Shown one piece after another: positions 8,981-18,590 of a DNA stretch of 64,000 bases. Location of the stretch: positions 124,001 through 188,000 of the forward strand of contig JAFRXO010000032.1 in assembly GCA_017443465.1 (NCBI GenBank), written 5' to 3'. The DNA is from Bacteroidales bacterium. GTDB taxonomy: Bacteria; Bacteroidota; Bacteroidia; Bacteroidales; UBA932. Made by a program: the position numbers and the translations under genes. The notes beneath the pieces were generated by a model, which was given only the letters and a program-made list of their open reading frames with translations, did no database searches and was not told where the DNA came from. The first letter of the stretch is position 1. Each line of letters starts with the position of its first letter.

Positions 8981-10048
8981 TTACTTGAGCTCAGCAAGAT
9001 ACTTGATGGTGCGGACCATCTGGGAAGTATAGGAGTTCTCGTTGTCGTACCAGGAAACGACCTGGACCTGATAGGTCTCATCGTCGATCTTGGAAACCAT
9101 GGTCTGGGTTGCATCGAAGAGCGAACCGAACCTCATGCCGATAACGTCGGAGCTGACGATCTGGTCCTCGGTGTAGCCGAAGGACTCGGTGGTAGCGGCC
9201 TTCATGGCAGCGTTGATGCCCTCTACGGTAACATCCTTACCCTTGACGACAGCGACGAGGATAGTGGTGGATCCGGTGGGGGTGGGAACGCGCTGTGCGC
9301 TTCCGATGAGCTTGCCGTTGAGTTCGGGAATAACCAGACCGATAGCCTTGGCAGCACCGGTGGAGTTCGGAACGATGTTGCAAGCACCAGCGCGGCTGCG
9401 GCGGAGGTCACCCTTGCGCTGCGGGCCGTCGAGGATCATCTGGTCGCCGGTGTAGGCGTGGATGGTGCTCATGATACCGCTCTGGATGGGAGCGTATTTG
9501 TTGAGGGCGTCAGCCATCGGAGCGAGGCAGTTGGTGGTGCAGGAAGCTGCGCTGATAACTGTGTCGGCGGGGGTGAGGGTCTTGTGGTTGGTGTTGTAAA
9601 CGATGGTGGGGAGGTCATTGCCTGCGGGAGCGGAGATGACGACCTTCTTTGCGCCAGCCTGGATGTGAGCGGAAGCCTTAGCCTTGGAGGTGTAGAAACC
9701 TGTGCACTCGAGAACTACATCAACACCGAGTTCTCCCCAGGGGAGTTCTGCAGCATTGGGTTTTGCATAAATGGTGATCTCCTTGCCATCTACGATGATG
9801 GAACCGGGAGTTACAACGGTCTTGCCATCTTCAGCGAGAACGGCATCCTTGTAATCTACAGTGTGCTTTCCTTCACCAAACTTGCCGGCGAAACCACCCT
9901 GGGCGGTGTCGTACTTCAGAAGGTGAGCAAGCATTTTGGGGCTTGTGAGGTCATTGATGGCGACTACTTCGTAACCATCAGCCTCGAACATCTGACGGAA
10001 AGCCAGACGACCGATACGGCCAAAACCGTTGATAGCAATTCTATTCAT
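8981..10048 (-). CDS. gapA: Glyceraldehyde-3-phosphate dehydrogenase, type I
   Basis: 355 aa from [14 protein letters not shown]; ten more in-frame residues upstream are probably untranslated leader. NAD-binding Rossmann motif INGFGRIGR is at residues 5-13. The catalytic cysteine is Cys170 in [18 protein letters not shown] and WYDNENSY are also present. It oxidises glyceraldehyde 3-phosphate to 1,3-bisphosphoglycerate in glycolysis. It is about 20 residues longer than the common 335-residue form; an insertion near residues 60-90 ([19 protein letters not shown]) may account for some of it. Single-gene unit with its own -7 box and terminator. Confidence 0.97.
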   Translation of the reverse strand: MNRIAINGFGRIGRLAFRQMFEADGYEVVAINDLTSPKMLAHLLKYDTAQGGFAGKFGEGKHTVDYKDAVLAEDGKTVVTPGSIIVDGKEITIYAKPNAAELPWGELGVDVVLECTGFYTSKAKASAHIQAGAKKVVISAPAGNDLPTIVYNTNHKTLTPADTVISAASCTTNCLAPMADALNKYAPIQSGIMSTIHAYTGDQMILDGPQRKGDLRRSRAGACNIVPNSTGAAKAIGLVIPELNGKLIGSAQRVPTPTGSTTILVAVVKGKDVTVEGINAAMKAATTESFGYTEDQIVSSDVIGMRFGSLFDATQTMVSKIDDETYQVQVVSWYDNENSYTSQMVRTIKYLAELK

Positions 10049-10094
10049 AGTATTAAAATAAAAATGTGTAACTATCATTTTTTAAGTTGCGGCA

Positions 10095-10102
10095 CAAATT
10101 TA
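10095..10102 (-). promoter_or_regulatory. -7 element TAAATTTG for gapA
   Basis: Perfect TAnnTTTG on the minus strand (plus CAAATTTA), about 47 nt before the gapA ATG. A TTTG lies 22 bp upstream, slightly longer spacing than the usual 19-21. Confidence 0.6.
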
Positions 10103-10145
10103 CAAAAAACCGGGCACAAATACCCAAAAAAAAGAGAGAAAACAA

Positions 10146-10153
10146 TATCTTTG
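10146..10153 (+). promoter_or_regulatory. -7 element TATCTTTG for surE operon
   Basis: Perfect TAnnTTTG, 31 nt before the surE ATG; no clear -33 TTTG. Confidence 0.55.
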
Positions 10154-10183
10154 TGTGGCTAAAATCGACTAAAACATTTAAGG

Positions 10184-11035
10184 ATGAATATCTTGATAAC
10201 CAATGATGACGGATATCGGGCAAAAGGACTGTTGACACTGGTCAAAATAATGCGTCCATATGGCCGGATAACCGTCATCGCTCCAAAGTACCCGCAGTCC
10301 GGAATGTCGATGGCGGTGTCCATGGGTTTCAGGCAGATAGCCGCGAAAAGGCTCCCTGACCAGGACGGTGTGAGGTGGTACTATCTTGACGCGACTCCGG
10401 CCAGTTGTGTCAAATTCGGGATTGACAATGTGTTTGCAGATGAAGGGCTAAGGCCGGACATTGTTGTCAGCGGTATAAATCACGGCTCCAATGCGGCTAC
10501 GGCGGCGAATTATTCAGGTACCCTTGGGGCTGCGGAAGAAGCAGCGATCAACGGGATCCCGGCGATAGGGGTGTCGATTGCCACGATGTCACCCAATGCA
10601 GACTTCAGCTGCGTAGGCAGGTTTTTTCCCGACATATTCGACGGACTTACTTCATCACCCGCAGTTTCATCTGGAATCTATTACAACGTGAATTTCCCAA
10701 ATCTTCCCATATCCCGCATAAAGGGAGTCCGCGTCGCCCATCAGGGGAGCGGCCACTGGGAGCGGGAGTTCATAGCATATGACTCTACATTGTTGGAGCG
10801 TAACGGTATAGATCCAGACATGTTCGGACCAAGATACGCTCCCGCTCGCGAAGAAGGAGAGGAACTGTACATGATGGGCGGAGAATTCAAGGATGACTCC
10901 GGAGACGATGCGCTTGCCGACCACCACGTCATGACCGAAGGTTACGTAGCCATATGTGCACATAACGTCCTCAACAGTGATGTGCGGGAAATCAACCGGT
11001 TGCGTAGCCTGGGCATGGACAGGGATTTCATATAA
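10184..11035 (+). CDS. surE: 5'/3'-nucleotidase SurE
   Basis: 283 aa, usual size of Bacteroidetes SurE. The metal-binding signature NDDG is at residues 7-10, followed by YRAKGL. The other family motif, SGINHGSNAATAANYSGT, lies near residue 98. SurE is a cytoplasmic metal-dependent phosphatase acting on nucleoside monophosphates. It is the first gene of a run with lpxB (18 nt downstream), as is common in this phylum. Confidence 0.96.
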   Translation: MNILITNDDGYRAKGLLTLVKIMRPYGRITVIAPKYPQSGMSMAVSMGFRQIAAKRLPDQDGVRWYYLDATPASCVKFGIDNVFADEGLRPDIVVSGINHGSNAATAANYSGTLGAAEEAAINGIPAIGVSIATMSPNADFSCVGRFFPDIFDGLTSSPAVSSGIYYNVNFPNLPISRIKGVRVAHQGSGHWEREFIAYDSTLLERNGIDPDMFGPRYAPAREEGEELYMMGGEFKDDSGDDALADHHVMTEGYVAICAHNVLNSDVREINRLRSLGMDRDFI

Positions 11036-11053
11036 TTTGTTTATATTTACGCC

Positions 11054-12229
11054 ATGCGATATTATATCATAGCAGGGGAGGCGTCCGGGGACCTTCACGG
11101 GTCCAACCTGATGCGCGGATTGTATGGCGAGGATCCGGGAGCGGTAATCCGTTTCTGGGGCGGAAGCCTGATGGATGCAGTGTGCAGGGAATTCCAGAAA
11201 GAGCAGCCCGGGCTGGTCAGGGACTATAACGAAGGCGCTGTCATAGGTTTCAGCCAGGTCATCCTCAATGCAAGGAAGTTCGCCCGCAGGCTGAAGGACT
11301 GCTGTGATGACATCCTGGCCTGGAAACCGGATGCCGTGATCCTGATAGATTACCCGGGATTCAATTTCAGGGTTGCCCGGTTCGCACATGAACATGGCCT
11401 GAGGGTATTCTACTACATCGCTCCCAAGGTGTGGGCATCCAGGGAGAGCAGGATCAAGAAACTCAAGGCTTGGGTGGACAGGCTTTTCATTGTCTTCCCG
11501 TTCGAGAAGGAGTACTTTGCCAAGAAAGGAGTTCCATATGTCTATAAAGGCAATCCTCTCATAGACGCCATCGATTCTTCCGAGTCCATGAAGCAGACCC
11601 GCGGGGATTTCTTCTCAGCATGCGGGCTGGAAGACAGGCCGTATGTCGCTATACTTGCAGGGTCACGGAGCGGGGAAGTGAGTTACATGATGCCCAAGAT
11701 AGCGCAGTTCGCTGACCTCATGCATTCCAGGAAAGAGTATTCTTCATGGCAGTTCATCATCGCCGGTGCTCCCTCTCGCCGCGAGTCAGATTACGCGCAG
11801 TGGCTCGAGGGAAGGGAGTCGTACATGCACCTCGTATTCGGTCAGACATATGCAGTGCTCCGTCATGCAGAGGCTGCTGTAATCAATTCGGGTACAGCTT
11901 CTCTGGAGGCGGCACTTATAGGTACTCCCCAGGTTGTCTGCTATGGTGGCTCCACCTTCAATTTCAACATTGCAAGACTGATACTCAAGGTCCGTTTCAT
12001 CAGTCTCGGGAACCTGATTCTCGGACGTACCTGCTTCCGCGAACTGCTACAGTATTATTTCACTCCCGAAGAAACCAAGAACGAGGTGGTCAGGCTTACC
12101 AGCGACAGCGACTACCGCTCGAGGATGCTTGAAGGGTATCGCCAGATCCGGGAATCCCTTGGCGGAAGCGGAGCTTCGGAAGCCGTGGCCAGGGCCATGA
12201 TAGAAGAAATTACTGAAACAAACCAATAA
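11054..12229 (+). CDS. lpxB: Lipid-A-disaccharide synthase
   Basis: 391 aa, normal for LpxB. The N-terminal motif GEASGDLHGSNLMRGL is at residues 8-23; the GT19 C-terminal half carries GSRSGEVSYMMPK and INSGTASLEAALIGTPQVV. It joins UDP-diacylglucosamine and lipid X to make the lipid A disaccharide at the inner-membrane surface. It follows surE by 18 nt and precedes lemA by 19 nt, so it is probably co-transcribed with both. Confidence 0.97.
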   Translation: MRYYIIAGEASGDLHGSNLMRGLYGEDPGAVIRFWGGSLMDAVCREFQKEQPGLVRDYNEGAVIGFSQVILNARKFARRLKDCCDDILAWKPDAVILIDYPGFNFRVARFAHEHGLRVFYYIAPKVWASRESRIKKLKAWVDRLFIVFPFEKEYFAKKGVPYVYKGNPLIDAIDSSESMKQTRGDFFSACGLEDRPYVAILAGSRSGEVSYMMPKIAQFADLMHSRKEYSSWQFIIAGAPSRRESDYAQWLEGRESYMHLVFGQTYAVLRHAEAAVINSGTASLEAALIGTPQVVCYGGSTFNFNIARLILKVRFISLGNLILGRTCFRELLQYYFTPEETKNEVVRLTSDSDYRSRMLEGYRQIRESLGGSGASEAVARAMIEEITETNQ

Positions 12230-12248
12230 CAATCAAAACACTACAACA

Positions 12249-12791
12249 ATGTTAATCATCATTATCGCCATTCTGGCAGTCCTGGTACTGTGGGGAATCT
12301 CAGTACAGAACAGCCTCGTCAAGAGCGACGAACTTTGCAAGAATGCACTTCGTCAGATCAATGTCCAGCAGATGAGCCGTTACGATGCTCTCAAGGCTCT
12401 GGTCAAGCTCACACGCGAATATGCTTCCTATGAAGCTGACACTCTCCAGAAGGTCATCGAGGAGCGCAAGGTTACTTCCAGTCCGAATCCTACCGCAGCT
12501 GAAATCAATGCCAACCAGGCTTCACTCGATTCCATCGCCGCCCGCCTCATCGCCGTGTCAGAGCGTTATCCGGACCTCAAGGCCAACGAGAACTATCAGA
12601 AGACAATGGACAGCATCCAGACATATGAGGAGAACGTAAGGCTCTCCAGGATGACTTACAACGACACTGTCACCAAGTTCAACAACCAGGTTCGCATGTT
12701 CCCGGGAAGCATCGTAGCCAGCATTCTCGGATTCCCGCAGAGAGATTATCTCGCCGAGGACAAGAGCAAGACCGAGTATCCGGAAATCTAA
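12249..12791 (+). CDS. LemA family protein
   Basis: 180 aa. One N-terminal membrane helix (about residues 2-17, MLIIIIAILAVLVLWG) and then an extended alpha-helical LemA domain with NSLVKSDELCKNA, RYPDLKANENY and the C-terminal FNNQVRMFPGSIVASILGF. LemA proteins are membrane-anchored helical bundles of unclear biochemical role. The next gene starts 4 nt after its stop and encodes a DUF2207 protein; the lemA/DUF2207 pairing is common in bacteria and suggests a joint envelope function. Confidence 0.94.
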   Translation: MLIIIIAILAVLVLWGISVQNSLVKSDELCKNALRQINVQQMSRYDALKALVKLTREYASYEADTLQKVIEERKVTSSPNPTAAEINANQASLDSIAARLIAVSERYPDLKANENYQKTMDSIQTYEENVRLSRMTYNDTVTKFNNQVRMFPGSIVASILGFPQRDYLAEDKSKTEYPEI

Positions 12792-12795
12792 GCAT

Positions 12796-14499
12796 ATGCG
12801 CCGTTTTTTGCTGCCTGTAGCCTTGCTGATAGCGGCATCGCTCCAGGTAATGGCGCAAAGCGTCGAGAACCTTTCAATCCGGGCTGTCCTTCACAAGGAC
12901 GGTTCTGCCTCAATTACCCAGAAATGGGCGGCCGAGGTAGTGTCGGGTACTGAGTACTATATCCCGATATCCAACCTGAAGGACATGTCGGTGAGCGACT
13001 TGCGTGTCTCCGAGGGCGGGGTCGAGTTCGTGTCTGAAGGCACCGGCTGGGATGTTCACAGGAGTATCCGGGAGAAAGCGGGACGATGCGGTATAGTGGA
13101 CAAGGGTTCGGAAGGAGTAGAACTGTGCTGGGGCGTCGGGGAATATGGCAAGCATGTCTGGAATGTCAGCTATGAACTGTCAGGGCTTGTACAGGCCCTC
13201 CAGGACTATGATGCCTTCAATTTCCAGTTCGTCAACCCGGGATTGGCCGCTCCTCCGCAGCAGGTCCGGGTCCTGATCGATAATGACTTCGATGCCCAGT
13301 GGACTGATGAGGACACCAGGGAATGGGGTTTCGGATGTGACGGAACCGTTGACCTTGTTGACGGGAAGATCGTCATGGAGTCCAATTCGCCTCTGTCCTC
13401 CAGCCAGTACGTGAACCTGATGCTCCGGTTCAACAAGGGCATTTTCTCTCCGGCTGTGTCAAGGGATATCCCCTTTGAGAAGATGCAGAATAAGGCTTTC
13501 AAGGGGAGCGACTACTCATCGTCTCCGGACTGGGGCCTGATTCTGTTCGGGATCCTTTTCCTCCTGATGTTCGGAGGGGTCATCTTCGGAATCCTGTTCG
13601 TGATAATCGAATCCATCCGCGGAAGGAAATACAGCAAGAAACTCCTTGGGGAGAGAAAGGTGACCGGATGGTTCCGTGAGGCGCCGCTGGATAAGGATAT
13701 CCCGGCTTCCTATTATGTGCTGAACCATTGCAACCGCTTCGGGAACACAGCTTCCAACGCCACATTCATAATCGGGGCCTATTTCCTGAAATGGATCCTC
13801 AGCGGCTTCGTCTCTTTGAGACCGGATCCGAAGAGTACAAAGAGGCAGAACCTCCAGTTCATCCACGATCCGAAAGATGAAGGAGATGAGAAATATGCCG
13901 CTCTGGAGGATGTTGAGAAGCAGTTGTACGACATGGTCTATGAGGCCAGCGGTGACGGAGTGCTCGAGAGCAATGAATTCAAGCGCTGGGCTAACAAACA
14001 TGTCGATAAAGTCGCCCTCTGGCCAAAGAAAGTGGACGGAGCGGGACTGTCGCGGCTTCTGGAAACCAAGGACCTTATCTCACCTGGTGTCGCCAGTGAG
14101 ACAGGAGCGGTCAGGATGCGCAACGTCATAGAATTCAAGAATTTCTTGAATGATTTCACCCTCAGTTCGGAGCGCGGTGCGACCGAGGTGGGTTTGTGGA
14201 AGGACTACCTTGTCTATGCCCAGCTTTTCGGTATCGCCGACAAGGTGGCCAAGCAGTTCCAGAAACTTTATCCCGCTGAATTCGCCCAGCTGTCTGAGGA
14301 ACTCGGAGTCAATTCGGGGAATCTCATCTGGTACATCAACTACAACAACACCCTCTCGGGCAACATTTACCGCAGTGCATTCGAAGGTCATTCCGCACGT
14401 AGGCTTTCCTCCGGGGAAATAGGAGGATTCGGTGGAGGAATGTCTTTCGGAGGTGGCGGAGGTTTCTCCGGAGGTGGTTTCGGAGGGGGCTCCAGATAG
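12796..14499 (+). CDS. DUF2207 membrane protein with Gly-rich C-terminus
   Basis: 567 aa. Signal peptide (about residues 1-21, ending VMAQS), then the extracytoplasmic DUF2207 domain (about 25-210), one membrane helix near residues 240-265 and a predicted cytoplasmic C-terminal half. The last about 25 residues are a Gly/Ser/Phe tail (SFGGGGGFSGGGFGGGSR), a hallmark of this family. Most DUF2207 proteins have further membrane helices; only the second half near residues 310-330 shows another weak hydrophobic stretch. Function unknown. Partner of LemA upstream. Confidence 0.9.
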   Translation: MRRFLLPVALLIAASLQVMAQSVENLSIRAVLHKDGSASITQKWAAEVVSGTEYYIPISNLKDMSVSDLRVSEGGVEFVSEGTGWDVHRSIREKAGRCGIVDKGSEGVELCWGVGEYGKHVWNVSYELSGLVQALQDYDAFNFQFVNPGLAAPPQQVRVLIDNDFDAQWTDEDTREWGFGCDGTVDLVDGKIVMESNSPLSSSQYVNLMLRFNKGIFSPAVSRDIPFEKMQNKAFKGSDYSSSPDWGLILFGILFLLMFGGVIFGILFVIIESIRGRKYSKKLLGERKVTGWFREAPLDKDIPASYYVLNHCNRFGNTASNATFIIGAYFLKWILSGFVSLRPDPKSTKRQNLQFIHDPKDEGDEKYAALEDVEKQLYDMVYEASGDGVLESNEFKRWANKHVDKVALWPKKVDGAGLSRLLETKDLISPGVASETGAVRMRNVIEFKNFLNDFTLSSERGATEVGLWKDYLVYAQLFGIADKVAKQFQKLYPAEFAQLSEELGVNSGNLIWYINYNNTLSGNIYRSAFEGHSARRLSSGEIGGFGGGMSFGGGGGFSGGGFGGGSR

Positions 14500-14502
14500 G
14501 AG

Positions 14503-15327
14503 TCATTTCATCCTCACTGAAATATCTACATGACCCGGGGCGCCATTTACGGTGCCCCGGTCTGTAAACTGCCACCAGGTCCAGCCTTCAGTATATGGAG
14601 GCTCTTTCCGGTAGTGTGCGATCCAGAGTGGGTAACCGGCTTTGATAGTAGGGGAGAGCCAGTCACGGGCAAAACTGTCGGATGTGTAGATGACGGGTTT
14701 GCGGCCATAATGTTTCTCGACGAGCCCCAGCCATATGAGGAGGTCCGAGTTGAGTTTTTCTTTTGTCAGTCCCCTGTGAGTGGTTTCAATGTCCAGGACC
14801 GGAGGCAGGTCCTTGAACCGGATCGGCCCGGTGGCGGCGATGAAGTTCTCGGCCTGGCGGGCAGGGTCGTGGGAAGTACGGTAAAAGTGGTATGGCCCCC
14901 TTGGTATTCCTGCTGAAAGGGCTGATTCCCAGTTCTTGATGAAATCCGGGTCCTTCATCGACACTCCTTCTGAGGCTTTTATGAAAATGAAAGAAACCGG
15001 CTCGATGCGCCGTGCCTGGGACATGTCCCTCACAGTACGTCCCCGTGAATTTATGCATATGCACAGTGAGTCCCAGACAATCGGACCTTTGTTATTGTGG
15101 CTGATATCGATTCCGAAGGCATATGCTCCTTCGGGGACCAGGGCATGGCCTTCGCCTCTGCTTCGTTCCGGAAGGACGGCCAGGACGTAGATTATCGCCC
15201 CAAGGGCGAACAAAGCAGCAACCCACCACCATTCTACGCGTAACGGATGGATTTTCCGTTTTTTACGTGTTTTCTTCCGGGGCCTTCCGCCCTGGGTTTT
15301 GATGGTACGTCTTTCGGTTGCTGCCAT
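14503..15327 (-). CDS. Membrane-anchored GH25 lysozyme-type muramidase
   Basis: 274 aa. A very basic cytoplasmic tail (residues 1-30, many Arg/Lys) precedes one membrane helix (about 33-52). The GH25 barrel follows from about residue 68: YAFGIDISHNN holds the first catalytic Asp, and VLDIETTH gives the DxE pair. FIKASEGVSMKDPDF and WWQFTDRG are further family motifs. GH25 enzymes cut the MurNAc-GlcNAc bond of peptidoglycan. With an uncleaved anchor it should act in the periplasm on the cell's own wall. Its 3' end is 3 nt from the DUF2207 gene, convergent. Confidence 0.92.
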   Translation of the reverse strand: MAATERRTIKTQGGRPRKKTRKKRKIHPLRVEWWWVAALFALGAIIYVLAVLPERSRGEGHALVPEGAYAFGIDISHNNKGPIVWDSLCICINSRGRTVRDMSQARRIEPVSFIFIKASEGVSMKDPDFIKNWESALSAGIPRGPYHFYRTSHDPARQAENFIAATGPIRFKDLPPVLDIETTHRGLTKEKLNSDLLIWLGLVEKHYGRKPVIYTSDSFARDWLSPTIKAGYPLWIAHYRKEPPYTEGWTWWQFTDRGTVNGAPGHVDISVRMK

Positions 15328-15328
15328 A

Positions 15329-15359
15329 TTGCAAAATTAAGTTATTCTGGGTAAATTTG
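15329..15359 (+). promoter_or_regulatory. Promoter of rubrerythrin
   Basis: TTG at 15329-15331, 20-bp spacer, then a perfect -7 TAAATTTG at 15352-15359, 22 nt before the start codon. It lies in the short divergent gap shared with the GH25 gene. Confidence 0.72.
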
Positions 15360-15381
15360 TGAATTAATAAACTGAAAAGAA

Positions 15382-15921
15382 ATGGAACTTAAAGGAACCC
15401 AGACGGAGAAAAATCTCCAGACCGCCTTCGCAGGTGAATCCCAGGCGCACACAAAATACCTGTACTACGCATCAAAAGCCAAGAAGGACGGATATGTCCA
15501 GATCAGCGACCTCTTCACCGAGACAGCCAAGAACGAGAAAGAGCACGCAAAACTCTGGTTCAAGCTCCTTCATGACGGAGACATCCCCGCTACGACACAG
15601 AATCTCAAGGATGCTGCTGATGGCGAGAACTTCGAGTGGACTGACATGTACGACGGTTTTGCCAAGACTGCCGAGGAAGAAGGTTTCACCCAGATCGCCT
15701 TCCTGTTCAGGAGCGTAGGCGCTATCGAGAAGGCTCATGAGGAGCGTTACCGCAAACTTCTCAAGAACATTGAGGATGAGGTAGTCTTCTCAAAGGACAA
15801 TGACGTCATTTGGCAGTGCAGCAACTGCGGCCACATCGTAGTCGGGAAGAAAGCACCTGAACTCTGCCCTGTCTGCAAGCATCCGAGGTCTTATTTCATG
15901 ATCCTCGCAGAGAACTATTAA
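15382..15921 (+). CDS. rbr: Rubrerythrin
   Basis: 179 aa. The N-terminal ferritin-like four-helix domain carries the diiron ligands (E20 in [33 protein letters not shown], and EKAHEERY). The C-terminal rubredoxin domain binds one Fe through Cys146, Cys149, Cys162 and Cys165 (CSNCGH and CPVCKHP). Rubrerythrin reduces hydrogen peroxide in anaerobes, in the cytoplasm. Single gene; its last 4 bases overlap the convergent hydrolase gene. Confidence 0.97.
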   Translation: MELKGTQTEKNLQTAFAGESQAHTKYLYYASKAKKDGYVQISDLFTETAKNEKEHAKLWFKLLHDGDIPATTQNLKDAADGENFEWTDMYDGFAKTAEEEGFTQIAFLFRSVGAIEKAHEERYRKLLKNIEDEVVFSKDNDVIWQCSNCGHIVVGKKAPELCPVCKHPRSYFMILAENY

Positions 15922-16568
15922 TCTCCGGACAGTCCCAGTACACTCAGGACAGAAGGGACCAGGAGGCTATGGATGTATTCCTCTTCCATGAAGTGGGTAC
16001 CCTTGTAGACTGTGTAGGTCTTTCCATAGTATTTCTCCCACGTCCTGATGAGGACGACTCCGCTGCGGCGGTAATGGTCGTCCGTCCCGAAAAAAGCATG
16101 GAAAAAGTCCTTGCCACCCCTTGCAGGGGAAAGTGCAAGGGCTTTTTCTCTGTATAATCCCCAGTGCCTGAGATTTTTCCATGTAAAATGCAGCTTCTGG
16201 CGGTCTCCTTCCCTTGGCTTGTAGACCCTGTCCAGCAGGCATGTCATACCGGGTATCAGGCACAGGTATTTCATCAGGCTGAAGAAAACCGGTGCGTTAA
16301 GGGAAGGGGAGACCAGGAGATGGGGGACTCCAGCTATAGCCAGTGCATGGATTGCGCCCATGGATTCTCCGATCACCAGGTCAGGAGAGACCTCCTTTAC
16401 CCATGCTCCGATCTGGCCGGAGGCTATGTCCGGATTGAAATCATATGTCCGGATTATCAGCCTTACGGAGTCATATGCATGGAGCGCGTCGCGCAGGATT
16501 CCAGGGATGCGGCTGTCGCCTCCTCCTCCCATTCCGTGTATGTACAATATGGTCTTAGCGGGGTCCAT
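15918..16568 (-). CDS. Small alpha/beta-hydrolase
   Basis: 216 aa, no signal peptide. [10 protein letters not shown] (residues 8-17) is the oxyanion-hole HG motif. [13 protein letters not shown] contains the nucleophile elbow GESMG. A late His in [12 protein letters not shown] is the likely third member of the triad. This resembles the YqiA/RBBP9-like minimal hydrolases; the substrate cannot be told from sequence. Its stop codon overlaps the rubrerythrin stop region by 4 nt, tail to tail. Confidence 0.8.
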   Translation of the reverse strand: MDPAKTILYIHGMGGGGDSRIPGILRDALHAYDSVRLIIRTYDFNPDIASGQIGAWVKEVSPDLVIGESMGAIHALAIAGVPHLLVSPSLNAPVFFSLMKYLCLIPGMTCLLDRVYKPREGDRQKLHFTWKNLRHWGLYREKALALSPARGGKDFFHAFFGTDDHYRRSGVVLIRTWEKYYGKTYTVYKGTHFMEEEYIHSLLVPSVLSVLGLSGD

Positions 16569-16573
16569 AGACG

Positions 16574-16603
16574 TTGCTAAAATAATAATAATTGTTAAAT
16601 TTG
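16574..16603 (+). promoter_or_regulatory. Promoter of the C1 peptidase-pssA unit
   Basis: TTG at 16574-16576, 19-bp spacer, perfect -7 TAAATTTG at 16596-16603, about 40 nt before the start at 16643. Confidence 0.75.
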
Positions 16604-16642
16604 CGTTTGTCTACAGAATACAATTCTAATTTTTAAAGACAT

Positions 16643-17836
16643 ATGATGAAAAAAGTATTGACAGCCGTTTCGCTTGTCGCACTTGCGTTTTCTGCTGCAG
16701 CCCAGACAGACGGAGCCGCTTCCAAGAGTCCTGAGTACAAATTCACTACAGTGCTTGAACTCCCCGTTACGAGTGTCAAGAACCAGTCCCGCTCAGGAAC
16801 CTGCTGGTGCTTCTCGGCCCTTTCATTCCTCGAGTCGGAAGTGATAAGGATAAACAATATAAAGGACCCCTCGGCTTACCCCGACTTTTCAGAGATGTTC
16901 ATTATCAGCAAGTCCTATAAGGACCGCGCTGACAAATACATACGCACCGACGGCAACATCAACTTCGCTGCCGGAAGTGAATTCGAGGATGTCCTCCATG
17001 TGATAGGGGATTATGGACTTGTACCCCAGTCTGCGATGCCCGGCCTTCAGAAACTTCCCCAGCACACGGAAGTCGACGCTGTTCTCAAGTCATATGTGGA
17101 TGCCATTGCGAATGTCCGCGTAAGACCTATTTCCAATAACTGGCTCAATGCTTTCGAGTCTATTGAGGAGTCCTATTTCGGCGTCTGCCCGGAATCTTTC
17201 TCAGTTGATGGAAAGGACTATACACCTGCATCTTACAGGGACGCGATGAAGATCAATCCGAAGGATTACGTGACCATCACATCTTTCACCCATCATCCTT
17301 TCTATGAGAAATTCATCGTCGAAATCAGCGACAACTGGCGCTGGGACGCGTCCTACAATGTGCCTCTGGATGAGATGATGCAGATCCTCGACTATGCCCT
17401 CGAAAAGGGTTACACTGTCTGCTGGGGGACTGATGTCAGCGAGAAGGGATTCAACCGTCAGGGAATAGGAGTCCTCCTCCCGGATGAGGAGAGCAGCACC
17501 GGGTCCGACCAGGAAAGATGGGTCGGAAAGTCTGATGACAAAGCCGCTCCCGCAGATGCCTCACTGCCTAAGGAACTTGTCCCCGATCAGGAGTACCGTC
17601 AGGTCGGCTTCGACAACAAGACCACTACTGACGACCATGGAATGCATATCTATGGAATCGCCAAGGACCAGAACGGAACCAAGTATTATCTGGTCAAGAA
17701 CTCATGGGGTGAGACCGGAAAGTACAAAGGGATCTGGTACTGCTCAGAGAACTTTGTAAAGGGCAAGACCATCGAGATAGCAGTCCACAAGGACGCTGTC
17801 CCCAAGGCAATAGCCAAGAAACTCGGCATCAACTGA
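16643..17836 (+). CDS. Exported C1-family (bleomycin-hydrolase/PepC-like) aminopeptidase
   Basis: 397 aa. Signal peptide of about 20 residues (ends FSAAA-Q). Papain-like triad is visible: Gln48 and Cys54 in NQSRSGTCWCF, His332 in DDHGMHIYG, and Asn353 in VKNSWGE. The mature part begins almost at the catalytic domain, so there is no propeptide, as in the C1B (bleomycin hydrolase/aminopeptidase C) group. Those enzymes are normally cytoplasmic; the signal peptide here points to the periplasm or outside, where it would trim peptides. The start is ATGATG; either ATG may be used. pssA follows after 4 nt. Confidence 0.88.
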   Translation: MMKKVLTAVSLVALAFSAAAQTDGAASKSPEYKFTTVLELPVTSVKNQSRSGTCWCFSALSFLESEVIRINNIKDPSAYPDFSEMFIISKSYKDRADKYIRTDGNINFAAGSEFEDVLHVIGDYGLVPQSAMPGLQKLPQHTEVDAVLKSYVDAIANVRVRPISNNWLNAFESIEESYFGVCPESFSVDGKDYTPASYRDAMKINPKDYVTITSFTHHPFYEKFIVEISDNWRWDASYNVPLDEMMQILDYALEKGYTVCWGTDVSEKGFNRQGIGVLLPDEESSTGSDQERWVGKSDDKAAPADASLPKELVPDQEYRQVGFDNKTTTDDHGMHIYGIAKDQNGTKYYLVKNSWGETGKYKGIWYCSENFVKGKTIEIAVHKDAVPKAIAKKLGIN

Positions 17837-17840
17837 TAAA

Positions 17841-18590
17841 GTGTCATTACGTAAACATATTCCTGACGCGGTTACGTCCATGAATCTGCTATGCGGATGC
17901 ATGGGCGTAATTGCCGCTTTGTCGGGTTATCCCGACCAGGCATTCATCTTCATGCTCGCCGGGGCTGTCTTCGATTTCCTGGACGGTTTTGCGGCACGTA
18001 TGCTCGGAGCCCATTCCGGTATAGGCAAAGAACTGGATTCACTTGCTGATGTAGTCAGTTTCGGAGTCCTTCCATCCATGCTGCTTTACGAGATCATGCA
18101 TTTGGGAGGTGCGCCCCTCTGGCTCTCATTGATCCCCCTGGTGCTGGCCGTCTTCTCCGCTTTGAGGCTGGCCAGTTTCAATGTCGATGAGAGACAGGTG
18201 GACGGGTTCCTTGGACTGCCTACTCCAGCCGCGGCAATGATCTGCGGATCAATTGTTTACATCGCCGTAAGGGAGCCTTCCTGCTTCCTTGCCAGGTGGT
18301 GCGCCGGGCCTGCTTTCGTGCCGCTCCTCGCGGTAGTCCTGTCAGTACTTCTGGTGAGCGGGATCCCTATGTTTTCAATGAAGATACACAAGGGGGCGGA
18401 AAAGGATCCCGGACTTATGATCAGGCGTACAGGATTCCTGACGATAGCTGCCATCATTGCGGTGACAGTAGTCGTCATGAGACTGAATTGGGCAGCTCTG
18501 GTGCTGCTGGTCTTCGTGGTCTATATCCTGATGAATCTCGTCCTGGCAGTCGTGCCTATGGGCGGAGGGTCCTCCCGGGGTAATTCTTGA
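17841..18590 (+). CDS. pssA: CDP-diacylglycerol-serine O-phosphatidyltransferase
   Basis: 249 aa from a GTG start at 17841, 4 nt after the upstream stop. The CDP-alcohol phosphatidyltransferase signature is intact: D48-G49, A52-R53, G62, D66, D70. Six or more membrane helices follow. It makes phosphatidylserine, the precursor of phosphatidylethanolamine. The last 35 nt overlap the 3' end of the aminotransferase gene on the other strand. Confidence 0.94.
   Translation: MSLRKHIPDAVTSMNLLCGCMGVIAALSGYPDQAFIFMLAGAVFDFLDGFAARMLGAHSGIGKELDSLADVVSFGVLPSMLLYEIMHLGGAPLWLSLIPLVLAVFSALRLASFNVDERQVDGFLGLPTPAAAMICGSIVYIAVREPSCFLARWCAGPAFVPLLAVVLSVLLVSGIPMFSMKIHKGAEKDPGLMIRRTGFLTIAAIIAVTVVVMRLNWAALVLLVFVVYILMNLVLAVVPMGGGSSRGNS

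Noticed and set aside
9458..10162. A 234-codon open frame on the plus strand over gapA
   Set aside because: Shadow of gapA; the translation has no recognisable domain and no promoter is placed for it.
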